Shown here: positions 27,034-35,596 of the stretch, one piece after another
How positions within the stretch are numbered: position 1 is the stretch's first letter
Layout of the letters: every line of letters starts with the position of its first letter
NCBI GenBank assembly: GCA_009377525.1
Contig: WHTW01000042.1
Span: 1-52,073 of the forward strand
Origin: Rhodospirillales bacterium
GTDB taxonomy: Bacteria > Pseudomonadota > Alphaproteobacteria > Reyranellales > Reyranellaceae
Length of the DNA: 52,073 nucleotides
Reading direction: 5' to 3'
Program-made: the position numbers and the translations under genes
The notes under the pieces: model-generated
The model's database searches: none
What the model was told of the DNA's origin: nothing
What the model saw: the letters and a program-made list of their open reading frames with translations, nothing else

Positions 27034-28016
27034 TGCGGCTCCAGCTTGGCCGCCGTGATGACCTTCTTCCATTTGATGTTCTCGGACTCCATCTGCTTCA
27101 CGAGCGCCGCCGCGCCACCCGGCAGCTCGGTCGCGCCGGTCTCGCGGATCTTCTTGATCACGGCCTCCGACCTGATGCCCTTGGTGATCTCGTCCGACAG
27201 CTTCCTGACGATGTCGGCCGGCGTGCCGGCCGGTGCCGCCACGTACCACCAGGGTGCTGCGTCGAAGCCCGGAAATTCCTGCTCGGCGATGGTCGGCACG
27301 TCGGGGGCGGCGAACCAGCGCTTGGCCGAGCTGACGCCCAGCGCCCGCAGCGCGCCCGACTGGATGTGCTGCAGGTAAGGCGGCAGGTTGTCCATGGTGT
27401 CGAGGATGTGGCCGGCCAGAAGGTCCTTCATCACCAGCGAGCTGCCGCGATAGACGACGTGCTCGAGCTTGATGCCGGCCAGCTCCGACAGGTACTCCAT
27501 GGCGAGATGGCCGGTGCCGCCGACCGCGGGGGAGCCGTAGCTCACCTTGTCGGGCCCCTGCGCCTTGCAGTAGTCGACGAATTCCTTGAGCGTCTTGGCC
27601 GGGAAGCTGGGATGCACAGCCAGCACGTTGGCGACCTCGCCGACCAGCGCCACCGGCGCGAAGCTCTTCAGGCTGTCGTAAGGCATGGTCTTGTAGAGGT
27701 ACTGGTTGGTGACGGCGGTGCCGACCGTGCCCAGCAGCAGCGTGTAGCCGTCGGGGGCTGCCTTGGCGACCAGCTCGGCGCCGACATTGCCGCCCGCACC
27801 GGTCTTGTTGTCGACGATCACCTGCTGGCCCCATTGCTCGGTGAGGTAGTGGGCGACGATGCGGCCCAGGAGGTCGGTCGTGCCGCCCGGCGCGAACGGG
27901 ACCACCATGCGGATCTGCTTGTTGGGATAGCCGCCCTGCGCAAGGACGTTTCGCGTGCCTACGGACGCAGCGACCGCGCCCGCTATCACAGCGCGGCGGC
28001 GGGTAATCAAACTCAT
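27030..28016 (-). CDS. Tripartite tricarboxylate transporter-type (Bug/TctC) solute-binding protein
   Basis: A 328-residue periplasmic protein with an RRR-containing (possibly Tat) signal, ITRRRAVIAGAVAASVG. Bug/TctC motifs: YPNKQIRMVVPFAPGGTTDLLGRIVA, VDNKTGAGGNVGAELVAKAAPDGYTLL, and the C-terminal KWKKVITAAKLEPQ. No TctA/TctB membrane genes are in the window, so it is an orphan binding protein, common in alphaproteobacteria. ATGA overlap with the hydrolase gene downstream; 54 bases separate it from the divergent dimethylformamidase-like gene. Confidence 0.95.
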   Translation of the reverse strand: MSLITRRRAVIAGAVAASVGTRNVLAQGGYPNKQIRMVVPFAPGGTTDLLGRIVAHYLTEQWGQQVIVDNKTGAGGNVGAELVAKAAPDGYTLLLGTVGTAVTNQYLYKTMPYDSLKSFAPVALVGEVANVLAVHPSFPAKTLKEFVDYCKAQGPDKVSYGSPAVGGTGHLAMEYLSELAGIKLEHVVYRGSSLVMKDLLAGHILDTMDNLPPYLQHIQSGALRALGVSSAKRWFAAPDVPTIAEQEFPGFDAAPWWYVAAPAGTPADIVRKLSDEITKGIRSEAVIKKIRETGATELPGGAAALVKQMESENIKWKKVITAAKLEPQ

Positions 28017-28070
28017 GGCAATCCTCCTGAAGTTCGGGCGACTATATCCGCGGCCTTAGAGGAGACAAAC

Positions 28071-30233
28071 GTGACAGCACCGCTTACCGGCTACGCCGAC
28101 CGCATCTCGGTACGCGCCGGCGAAAAGATCAGCTTCAAGGTCTCGAGTGTGGGACCCGGACCGTACAACGCCATGCTGGTGCGCATCGTGCGCGGCGATC
28201 CCAACCCCGGCGGGCCGGCGCAGAAGCTCGAAGATCAGTCGGAGCTGTTCGACGGCCGCTTCGCCTCACGCCAGCAGCACGCCTGGCCCGGCTCCTACGC
28301 GCTGATCGAGCGCGCCGCCGATGTGAAACTGCCCACGGCCCTTTCGGTCGAGGCGCTGATCTGGCCGACCCTGCCGGAGGACGGAGCGCAGACCGTGATC
28401 TCGCGGCGCGACGCCGCCTCTGGCGCGGGCTTCGCGTTGGTACTGACGCCGGACGGCATGACGCTGGAATGCGGCGGTGCCAGCGTCGTGGTAGGCAAGA
28501 AGCTGCGCAATCGCGCCTGGTATCGCGTGTGGGCGTCGGCCGATCCGGCGACCGGCATGATGCGGGTGGGGCAGCAGCCCTTGAAACGCGCCTTCGCCGT
28601 CGACGACGAGGGCGAGGCGAGCACGACCATCGCCTCTGGGGCGTCCAGCCTCGCCCTCGAAGCCGCGCAGCCGGTGTTCATCGGCGCAGAGTCCGCGACC
28701 GATCGCCCCGCGCGCCGCTGCTTCAACGGCAAGATCGAGGCGCCCGCCATCGCGGGCTTCGCCGCCTGGGACTTCGCCCGCCGCATGGGCACGCTGGAGA
28801 TCGCGGACACCGGGCCCAACGGCCTGCACGGCCGGCTCAAGAACCTGCCGACGCGCGCCATGAAGGGTGCGGCCTGGAACGACGCCGAGCGCGACTGGAA
28901 GCGCGCGCCGCACATGTACGCAGCCATCCACTTCCATGACGACGACCTGCACGACTGCGGCTGGGCCGACGACTTCAGCTTCACCGTGCCGAGAGACATG
29001 AAGAGCGGCGTCTGGGGCATGCAGCTGCGCTGCGGGCCGCATCGCGACATCATCCCCTTCTTCGTGCGTCCGCAGGTCGGCAAGCCGCAGGCCAAGGTCT
29101 GCTACATCGCCTCGACCTTCACCTATCAGGTCTACACCAATTTTTCGCGCAGCATGTTCAACGAGCCGTTCCGCCAGCGCGTCGCCGAATGGAAGGCCGC
29201 CGCCAGCAATCCCGACGACCACAGGGATTACGGGCTCTCGACCTACAACTTCCATCGCGACGGTTCGGGCGTCGCCTATTCCTCGCATCTGCGCCCGTTG
29301 CTGACCTGGCGGCCCGACTTCCTCACCTTCAACGACGCGGCGGGCTCGGGCCTGCGCCATCTGCCGGCCGACACCCATCTCACCGGCTGGTTCGACCGGC
29401 TCGGCATCGCCTACGACATCGTCACCGACCACGACCTGCACGACAAGGGCGTCGACATCCTCGCCTCCTACAAGGTGGTCGTGACCGGCACGCACCCCGA
29501 GTACCACACCAAGGAGACGCTCGACGCGCTGCAGGCCTACACCGAGACGGGCGGCCGGCTGATGTACCTCGGCGGCAACGGCTTCTATTGGCGCGTGGCG
29601 CTTTCCGATGCCGTGCCGGGCGCCATCGAAGTGCGACGCACCGAGGGCGGCATCCGCACCTGGCCGGCCGAGCCCGGCGAGTACTATCACGCCTTCGACG
29701 GCGCCTATGGCGGGCTGTGGCGGCGCTCGGACCGGCCGCCCAACGTGCTGTGCGGCATCGGCTTCTCGAGCCAGGGCCTGTTCGTCGGCGATTCCTACCG
29801 CCAGTCGCCGGCGGCGCGCGACAACCACCACGCCTGGGTGTTCGAGGGCGTGAAGGACGAGCTGTTCGGCGGCTACGGCTTCTCGGGCGGCGGCGCGGCG
29901 GGCTTCGAGCTCGACCGGCTCGACCACCGGCTGGGCAGCCCGCTCAACGCCGTGGTGCTGGCCTCGTCAGAGGGCCACGACCGCAAGGAGTTCGTGGTCG
30001 TGCACGAGGAGCGGCTGGGCTTCAACACCACCATCACCGGCGACACGCTGGAGGGCCTGATCCGCGCCGACATGACCTACATCGAAAAGCCCAAGGGCGG
30101 CGCGGTGTTCTCGACGGGCTCGATCACCTATTGCGGATCCTTGCCGCACAACAAGTTCGACAACGACGTGTCGCGGCTGACCTTCAACGTGATCAACCGG
30201 TTCGGTGAGCTCGGCCTGAAGTGGCCGTTCTGA
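28071..30233 (+). CDS. N,N-dimethylformamidase large-subunit-like protein
   Basis: A 720-residue protein in the family of the DMFase beta subunit. N-terminal jelly-roll-like region (SELFDGRFASRQQHAWPGSYALIE), then a ConA/LamG-like domain (SVEALIWPTLPEDG), and from about residue 330 the characteristic C-terminal domain: YIASTFTYQVYTNFSRSMFN, DYGLSTYNFHRDGSGVAYSS, DHDLHDKGVDILASYKVVVTGTHPEYHT, GRLMYLGGNGFYWRV. In studied DMFase an iron held by two Tyr and a Glu hydrolyses amides; the residues are not checked here. The small subunit gene is absent. Start GTG 28071 with GAGGAG six bases upstream. Substrate unknown. Confidence 0.9.
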   Translation: MTAPLTGYADRISVRAGEKISFKVSSVGPGPYNAMLVRIVRGDPNPGGPAQKLEDQSELFDGRFASRQQHAWPGSYALIERAADVKLPTALSVEALIWPTLPEDGAQTVISRRDAASGAGFALVLTPDGMTLECGGASVVVGKKLRNRAWYRVWASADPATGMMRVGQQPLKRAFAVDDEGEASTTIASGASSLALEAAQPVFIGAESATDRPARRCFNGKIEAPAIAGFAAWDFARRMGTLEIADTGPNGLHGRLKNLPTRAMKGAAWNDAERDWKRAPHMYAAIHFHDDDLHDCGWADDFSFTVPRDMKSGVWGMQLRCGPHRDIIPFFVRPQVGKPQAKVCYIASTFTYQVYTNFSRSMFNEPFRQRVAEWKAAASNPDDHRDYGLSTYNFHRDGSGVAYSSHLRPLLTWRPDFLTFNDAAGSGLRHLPADTHLTGWFDRLGIAYDIVTDHDLHDKGVDILASYKVVVTGTHPEYHTKETLDALQAYTETGGRLMYLGGNGFYWRVALSDAVPGAIEVRRTEGGIRTWPAEPGEYYHAFDGAYGGLWRRSDRPPNVLCGIGFSSQGLFVGDSYRQSPAARDNHHAWVFEGVKDELFGGYGFSGGGAAGFELDRLDHRLGSPLNAVVLASSEGHDRKEFVVVHEERLGFNTTITGDTLEGLIRADMTYIEKPKGGAVFSTGSITYCGSLPHNKFDNDVSRLTFNVINRFGELGLKWPF

Positions 30234-30242
30234 TACTGGGCG

Positions 30243-30267
30243 CGCGCCGCTCCGTGGCGCGTCTTTT
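30243..30267 (+). terminator. Probable terminator of the dimethylformamidase-like gene
   Basis: CGCGCC (30243-30248) pairs with GGCGCG (30256-30261), followed by TCTTTTC. Short stem but well placed, ten bases after the stop codon. Confidence 0.5.
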
Positions 30268-30271
30268 CATG

Positions 30272-30335
30272 CTCTTCTGGACCGCGCGCATCCTGCGCGC
30301 TCATGAGCGAGCCAGAGGCTCGCGGTCCGGAAGAC
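30272..30335. repeat. Dispersed GGTCC-armed repeat, complete copy
   Basis: CTTCTGGACCGCGCGC ... CTCATGAGC ... GCGGTCCGGAAGAC. The left half holds the mini hairpin GCGCGC-ATCCT-GCGCGC and the right half GAGCC-AGA-GGCTC. The same halves occur in the copy at 49.94 kb. Lies between convergent genes. Confidence 0.85.
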
Positions 30336-30351
30336 TATGAGCGCTCGACGA

Positions 30352-30843
30352 CTACCTGGCGATTGCCGCCTTCGCTTCCGGCGTCAGTGTCACCAAAAGG
30401 CCCTGGCAGCCCGCCTCGATCAGGTCGAGCGCGCGCTCGTAGTCCTGCTGCGTGCCACCATACGGATCCTGGACGTCGAGGATGCCGGGCATGGGGCCGA
30501 ACCTGGTGAACATCTGCAGGCAGCCGGCCTTGTCGCGCGGCGCCATCCAGCGCAGATCGGCCATGTGACTGCGGTCCATCGCCAGCACGTAGTCGGCGGC
30601 GGCGATATCCTCCTTGGTGACGGCGCGCGAGCGCTGGCCCGCGATGTCGTAGCCGCGGCGCGCCGCTGCATCGATGGCGGCCGCCGTCGGCGCCTGGCCG
30701 GCATGGACGCTGGAGGTTCCGGCCGAGGCGATCGTGAACACCTCCTCGAGGCCGGCGCGGCGAGCCATGGTGCGGAACACGCCTTCGGCCATGGGCGAAC
30801 GGCAGATGTTCGCAGTACAGACGAAGAGGACACCGATGGTCAT
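30352..30843 (-). CDS. Low-molecular-weight protein-tyrosine phosphatase
   Basis: A 163-residue phosphatase. The P-loop VLFVCTANICRSPMAEG (nucleophile Cys in C-x5-R-S) is near residue 10, and the general acid Asp is in QDPYGG near residue 125. Length is normal. ATG 30843 starts MTIGVLFVCT; the frame above to 30861 is ignored. Divergent from the sirtuin gene with 35 bases between. Roles in the family include control of exopolysaccharide kinases or stress signalling; no such partner is present here. Confidence 0.95.
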   Translation of the reverse strand: MTIGVLFVCTANICRSPMAEGVFRTMARRAGLEEVFTIASAGTSSVHAGQAPTAAAIDAAARRGYDIAGQRSRAVTKEDIAAADYVLAMDRSHMADLRWMAPRDKAGCLQMFTRFGPMPGILDVQDPYGGTQQDYERALDLIEAGCQGLLVTLTPEAKAAIAR

Positions 30844-30878
30844 GGCCTGCAACCCTAGCACAGGGTTAGATTGCCGAC

Positions 30879-31616
30879 ATGCACCAGGATTTCCTGCCTC
30901 CCGGGATCGTGATCCTGACCGGCGCCGGTATCTCCAAGGAAAGCGGCATCGACACGTTCCGCGACAAGGACGGGTTGTGGAACCGGGTCAACCTCGAGGA
31001 GGTCGCCACTATCGAGGCCTGGCACCGCGACAAGAAGAAGGTGCTCGACTTCTACAACGACACCCGCCGCTCCTTCCGCGCCGCCCATATCGAGCCCAAC
31101 GCCGCCCATCGCGCGCTGGCACGGCTGGAGAAGGAATACGAAGGCGAGGTCACGGTCGTCACCCAGAACATCGACCCGCTGCATGAAATGGCCGGCTCCA
31201 AGAAGGTCATCCACATGCACGGCCGCGACGGCGAGATCCGATGCATGAACTGCGACAAGGTGTTCGAGTCCGACATCGACCTCACGCCGCAATCGGTCTG
31301 CCCCAACTGCCAGGCGGTGAGCGAGCTCAGGCCAAACATCGTGTGGTTCGGCGAAATGCCGATGCACATGGACGAGATCTACGCCATGCTGGAGCGCTGC
31401 GGCCTCTTCCTGTCGATCGGCACCTCGGGCGAGGTCTATCCCGCGGCAGGCTTCGTCCTGCATGTCCGCCGCAGTGCGCGGCGGGCGCGCACCGTCGAGC
31501 TCAATATCGAGGCGACCGGCAACCAGCCGCTGTTCCACGAACACATCTATGGCCCCGCCACCCAGGTCGTGCCGCCCTATGTCGAGCGCGTCCTGGCGAA
31601 CGGCTGGCGACAATAA
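30879..31616 (+). CDS. cobB: NAD-dependent protein deacylase (class III sirtuin)
   Basis: A 245-residue sirtuin. NAD site GAGIS (15-19) and TFR (26-28), TQNID (95-99), catalytic His in HMHG (112-115), zinc Cys pairs CMNC (122-125) and CPNC (141-144), and GTSGEVYPAAGF. It removes acyl groups (acetyl, succinyl) from lysines using NAD. In class III enzymes a Tyr-x-x-Arg motif reads the acidic acyl group; here the region is FYNDTRR (58-64), so Arg is one place later than in E. coli CobB (FYNARR). ACAD gene follows 10 bases downstream, likely an operon. Confidence 0.95.
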   Translation: MHQDFLPPGIVILTGAGISKESGIDTFRDKDGLWNRVNLEEVATIEAWHRDKKKVLDFYNDTRRSFRAAHIEPNAAHRALARLEKEYEGEVTVVTQNIDPLHEMAGSKKVIHMHGRDGEIRCMNCDKVFESDIDLTPQSVCPNCQAVSELRPNIVWFGEMPMHMDEIYAMLERCGLFLSIGTSGEVYPAAGFVLHVRRSARRARTVELNIEATGNQPLFHEHIYGPATQVVPPYVERVLANGWRQ

Positions 31617-31626
31617 GGAGAAGACG

Positions 31627-33429
31627 ATGCCCGACATGACCACCGCCATCGCCCACCCGCACGACACTGGACCGCACGGCGCACAGTACATCGCCCCCGA
31701 TGCGCACGGCCGGAACTTCTATGCCATCGACCGGCAGTTCCAGGACCTGCTGTCGCTCTACATGGAGCCCGGTCTGCTGAAGCAGATGACGCCGCATTTC
31801 GAGCGGCTGGGCGAGCTTGCGGGCAACCGGCTCGACGATCTCGCCATGACGGCCGACAAGCATCCGCCCGTCCTGCAGCCGCGCGACCGCTTCGGCCGCG
31901 ACGAGGACTGGATCGACTATCACCCGTCCTACCGCGAGATGGAGAAGATCGCCTTCGAGGAATTCGGCATGCATGCGATGACCCATCGCGCCGGCGTGCT
32001 GGGCCTGAGCGAGCCCGCCCATCCGCTGGTGAAGTACGGCATCACCTATCTCTTCGTGCAGGCCGAGTTCGGCCTGATGTGTCCGGTCTCGGTCTCCGAC
32101 ACCTCCAATTTCGTCATCAAGCGTTTCGGCTCCGAGGCGCTGAAGAAGCTCCTGCTCGACCGGCTGCTGAGCCAGGACCCCAAGACGATGCTGAAGGGCA
32201 CGCAGTTCATGACCGAGAAGGCCGGCGGCTCGGACGTCGGCGCGCTCGAGACCGAGGCCGAGCGCATCGGAGTCGGTCCCGACGGGGTCGAGCGCTGGAA
32301 GCTTTTTGGCCAGAAATGGTTCTGCAGCCACGCCGATGCCGATGTCGCCGTCCTGCTGGCCAGGCCACGCGGCGCGGCGCCGGGCACGCAGGGCCTCGGC
32401 ATGTTCGCCATGCCGCGGCGGCTGGAGGACGGCTCGCGCAACAGCTATCGGATCGTGCGCCTGAAGGACAAGCTCGGCACCAGGTCGATGGCCTCGGGCG
32501 AGATCATCATGGACGGCGCGATCGCCTACCTGGTGGGCGACGCGGGTCGCGGCTTCAAGCAGATGATGGAGCAGGTGAACCTGTCGCGGCTGAGCCATGG
32601 CGTGCGCGCCGCCTCGATGATGCGCCGTTGCCTCAACGAGGCGATGGTCGTCGCGCAGAACCGCCGCGCCTTCGGCAAGGCGATCGGCGAATACCCGCTG
32701 CTGCGCCGCCAATTGATGAAGATCATGCTGCCGACCGAGCAGGCGCTTTCCATGTACGCCTTTTCGGCCGACGCCATGGGCAAGGCCAATGCCGGAGACA
32801 ATGAAGCCGCCAACCTGCTGCGCATCCTGACGCCGGTCTACAAGTTCCGCGCCTGCCGCGACAACATCCCGGTCGCCAGCCATGCCCTCGAGGTGAGGGG
32901 CGGCCTGGGCTACATCGAGGAATGGGTGACCGCGCGCCTGGTGCGCGACGCGCAGATCGGCACCTTGTGGGAGGGCACCTCCAACATCAACGCGCTCGAC
33001 GTGGTGCAGCGCGCCGTGGGCAAGACGGGCGGCCACAAGACGCTGACGGCGGCGCTGAAGGACAAGTACGAACGCTCCGACGCGCTGCCCGGCCAGTACA
33101 AGGGCCTGCTCGGCGCCACGCTCGATCGCGTCGAACGCTTCGTCGAGGCGGTCGCCGCGGACCCCAAGCAGGAGAAGCGCTGCCGGCTGGCCGCCGGTGC
33201 GCTCTATCACGCCACGACGGCGGCGCTGCTGGCCTGGGAGGGCGCTGCGCTTGGCGCCAAGGGCGGCGACGCCCGCCGGCTGCTGCTGTCGCGGCTGGTG
33301 ATCGAGCATCGGCTGGCGCCGCAGGATCCGCTGTCGCTTGCCGAATCGGCGTGGGAGCAGGAGGCCATGGACCTTTTGCTACAGGACAAGCCGGTGCCGC
33401 TCGCCAAGGCCACGGCTCTGGTGGGATAG
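31627..33429 (+). CDS. Acyl-CoA dehydrogenase, AidB-like
   Basis: A 600-residue FAD enzyme of the long ACAD subgroup. Signs: MCPVSVSDTSNFVIKRFGS, GTQFMTEKAGGSDVGALETEA (FAD/substrate loop), WKLFGQKWFCSHADADVAVLLAR, LKDKLGTRSMASGEI, RRAFGKAIGEYPLLRRQLM, and GGLGYIEEWVTARLVRDAQIGTLWEGTSNINALDV with the usual catalytic-region Glu. The extra C-terminal helical domain (about 470-600) fits AidB-like or very-long-chain types. AAGGAGAAG precedes ATG 31627. Next to a deacylase gene, possibly a regulator of its acylation; inference. Confidence 0.93.
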   Translation: MPDMTTAIAHPHDTGPHGAQYIAPDAHGRNFYAIDRQFQDLLSLYMEPGLLKQMTPHFERLGELAGNRLDDLAMTADKHPPVLQPRDRFGRDEDWIDYHPSYREMEKIAFEEFGMHAMTHRAGVLGLSEPAHPLVKYGITYLFVQAEFGLMCPVSVSDTSNFVIKRFGSEALKKLLLDRLLSQDPKTMLKGTQFMTEKAGGSDVGALETEAERIGVGPDGVERWKLFGQKWFCSHADADVAVLLARPRGAAPGTQGLGMFAMPRRLEDGSRNSYRIVRLKDKLGTRSMASGEIIMDGAIAYLVGDAGRGFKQMMEQVNLSRLSHGVRAASMMRRCLNEAMVVAQNRRAFGKAIGEYPLLRRQLMKIMLPTEQALSMYAFSADAMGKANAGDNEAANLLRILTPVYKFRACRDNIPVASHALEVRGGLGYIEEWVTARLVRDAQIGTLWEGTSNINALDVVQRAVGKTGGHKTLTAALKDKYERSDALPGQYKGLLGATLDRVERFVEAVAADPKQEKRCRLAAGALYHATTAALLAWEGAALGAKGGDARRLLLSRLVIEHRLAPQDPLSLAESAWEQEAMDLLLQDKPVPLAKATALVG

Positions 33430-33459
33430 CTGTGCGATGTCGAGCTTCAAATCTGCTAG

Positions 33460-33969
33460 TAGCTCGTCACAGTGATTCTGACGGGTTGGTCCCGCTTGAG
33501 CTGGCGCATGCAGCACCTCTCGGCCTTGCCGGGCGGTGCATGCACTGCCGTCGGCGGTGCTCGAGGTTTCCGCCGTTTCCGCCCGACCGTCTTGTGATCC
33601 GGAGACGCCGAGGCCGCTATCGGTTGGGCCATCCCGCCCGGCGGACGCAGCCGGACGGGATGACCGGCTCCAGGGCGGGAGCGGTCTGGCACACGATCGG
33701 ATGAACGATGCATAGAGCGACAGACGCCGCACACGCTACTCAAAACCACCGTGCTTGTCAATAACTATAGTTCATTCGATAATCGCAGCACTCCGCCGAC
33801 GAGGCCGGGTTCTTTTATTGCGACTTTTGACGCTCCAGAAGGGGCCATACCTGGGGGCCGCCGCGCCTTCCATACCATACCTTGAGCTGCTCGACTGACG
33901 TGCAAGCAGTGCTGTCACCCCTACTGGATCGAGATCGATATCAATCGTCAAAACCTCTGTGACGAGCTA
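33460..33969. mobile_element. 510-bp transposase-less element with inverted ends in CTAG
   Basis: Left end TAGCTCGTCACAG (33460-33472) and right end CTGTGACGAGCTA (33957-33969) are perfect 13-bp inverted repeats; with gaps ignored, 21 of the first 24 bases match. Both sides are flanked by CTAG (33456-33459 and 33970-33973), consistent with a 4-base target duplication of YTAR type. Inside, no transposase or other convincing gene is visible; the right half is less GC-rich than the left. It looks like a MITE or a deleted insertion sequence. A related end starts at 51991. Confidence 0.75.
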
Positions 33970-34125
33970 CTAGTCGGACGTTTCCATGATTCGAATCATA
34001 AACTGTCCGAAACTGTTCGGCCCGAGAAGCGGCATGCCAAGCCAGTTTGCAGAGATTTCCGCAATGCTGTCGTTAGGATCGGTTTCATGGAAGCGGTCGT
34101 CTAGTGGATGTCCGTAAGACGCCAA
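33970..34125 (-). CDS. Small ORF overlapping the end of the next gene, function unknown
   Basis: A 51-codon frame (TTG start at 34125) with protein-like sequence: ASYGHPLDDRFHETDPNDS, then AEISANWLGMPLLGPNSFGQ and a short tail to ETSD. It overlaps the 3' end of the gene ending at 34101 by 25 bases in another frame. Its TAG stop is the CTAG flanking the 510-bp element. It may be a genuine coupled small gene, or the original C-terminus of the upstream protein cut off by a frameshift. No strong ribosome site. Confidence 0.35.
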   Translation of the reverse strand: MASYGHPLDDRFHETDPNDSIAEISANWLGMPLLGPNSFGQFMIRIMETSD

Positions 34126-34670
34126 GCGTCGGACACGAGCGCCAAGTCGGGGCCAGGGAGCGATTTCTTTGTCCCCTCGACCTTATCCTCCGCGTCATGC
34201 CTGTCGGGACTATCCGCGGGCAGCATCGCAATGAGAGCCTCGACGATTGGAAGGGATTTGACTCGATACTCGCGGAGAATGTCAGTTAGCTGCCCCGTTC
34301 CCTGAAGCTTCTGCCGCGCATCAACGCTGATATTTTCCCATCGTGCGAGCAATGTAAGCAGCGCTGCATTTGCACCCGCGTCGGAGACGCGGGCTTGCAC
34401 AGCGCGAAGCTCATTTGCAATCTCCACCGCGCTGCCAATCGAATACTCGCGGCCTTCGGCATCAAAGGGCACATAGAAAATGCGACGTTGCACGAAGCAG
34501 CGCCGCAGCACCTCCGATACCGTCCGCTTATCGAGTGCGAGTTTCTGAATGTCACCAGCCTTGAGCCTGAGCGTGACCTTGAAAGGCGGAAAGCCCAATT
34601 CAACTGCGATCTCCGCCTCCGGCTTGACGGCACCACTGGTCACCAGCTTCATGACGTCCGCTGCACGCAT
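34101..34670 (-). CDS. Hypothetical protein in accessory patch
   Basis: A 189-residue soluble protein, mixed strands early (AVELGFPPFKVTLRLKAGDIQ) and helices later (EIANELRAVQARVSDAGANAALLTLLARW). No family recognised. AGGAG lies six bases before ATG 34670, better than an upstream ATG at 34709. GC is lower than in the surrounding core genes, suggesting acquisition. A second frame overlapping its 3' end also looks coding. Confidence 0.6.
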   Translation of the reverse strand: MRAADVMKLVTSGAVKPEAEIAVELGFPPFKVTLRLKAGDIQKLALDKRTVSEVLRRCFVQRRIFYVPFDAEGREYSIGSAVEIANELRAVQARVSDAGANAALLTLLARWENISVDARQKLQGTGQLTDILREYRVKSLPIVEALIAMLPADSPDRHDAEDKVEGTKKSLPGPDLALVSDAWRLTDIH

Positions 34671-34864
34671 CACCCACTCCTGTGCCGACGATCGCAATCT
34701 CGCATCCATTCTTACGCTACCCCGTTCAGTTGTCTATGGATCATCGCTACACGCTGCAGTCGCGGCATGCATTCTCGCGCTGTCAAGCAAGCAGCTTGCG
34801 GAACGCTTCGGCAGGGCCAAGCCAGTAATGCTCACCAAGTCGGCGATATGATAGGATGGCCATC

Positions 34865-35554
34865 ATGACCACCGCCCCGCCTCCCCGGACCTGGACCGTC
34901 ACCTCGATCCTCGAGCGGTCCTACATCCTTGCGCGCGACAACTTCGCGGCCTTTTTCACCGTCGCCGTGATCTTCGGCGCGGTTTCCCTGGTGATGAACA
35001 TCCTGAGCCTGGGGTTGCTGGCCGGCCTCGTCGGGCTGGTCTGCGCCGTGGCGACCTCGATCTGCCTCACCTGGGGCACCCTGCAGGCGATCGCCGGACG
35101 CAAGCCCGAATGGGAGCCGATGCTGCGCCAGCTGCAGGGCCCGATGTTCGGCCGGCTGCTGCTGTTGGGCTGCATCCAGTACTTCGTGATCGCGGTGTCG
35201 ATGATCGTCGTGATCGGGCCGCTGTTCCTGGTCCCGCTGTGGGCGGTCACCATTCCCGTCATGATGATCGAGCGCACCGACATCGGCGGCGCCTTCAACC
35301 GCAGCATGGACCTGACGGCCGGCCGGCGGCTGCCCATCCTCGGCGTCTTCGTGCTGTGGTTCGTGATCTTCGCGATCGGCGCGATCGTGATCATCTCGCT
35401 GCTGGGCTACGGCGCGCTGGGGAGTCTCGCGATGTGGATATACGGCGCCCTGGCGGGGATCGTCGTGCACACCCTGCCGGCGATCTTCTATGTGCTGCTG
35501 CGTGATGAGAAAGAGGGCATGACGGCCGGGCAGATTGCGGCCGCTCTTGACTAG
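34865..35554 (+). CDS. Integral membrane protein of unknown function
   Basis: A 229-residue protein with about five to six TM helices (near 29-48, 50-72, 98-122, 128-140, 160-185, 195-215). The N-terminal TVTSILERSYILARDNFAAFFTVAV and IERTDIGGAFNRSMDLTAGRRLPIL resemble DUF975/glycerophosphodiester-associated membrane domains, where similar GAFxRSxxLTxGRR loops occur; this is a weak match. ATG 34865 has AGGA eight bases upstream; ATG 34856 is an alternative. Base composition is like the core genome. Confidence 0.7.
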   Translation: MTTAPPPRTWTVTSILERSYILARDNFAAFFTVAVIFGAVSLVMNILSLGLLAGLVGLVCAVATSICLTWGTLQAIAGRKPEWEPMLRQLQGPMFGRLLLLGCIQYFVIAVSMIVVIGPLFLVPLWAVTIPVMMIERTDIGGAFNRSMDLTAGRRLPILGVFVLWFVIFAIGAIVIISLLGYGALGSLAMWIYGALAGIVVHTLPAIFYVLLRDEKEGMTAGQIAAALD

Positions 35555-35596
35555 GAGGCGGAGCAGCCTGCAGATTGAGAAGAGTTGTGTGCAGAC

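Noticed and set aside
33379..33761. Open frames inside the 510-bp element as a possible transposase
   Set aside because: No catalytic or helix-turn-helix pattern, Arg/Pro/Ser-rich composition, and no start signal.
34080..34130. Possible tRNA near GGTCGTCTAGTGG
   Set aside because: The bases resemble the start of a tRNA D-arm region, but no cloverleaf, anticodon arm or T-arm (GGTTCGA) follows, and the region reads as coding on the minus strand.
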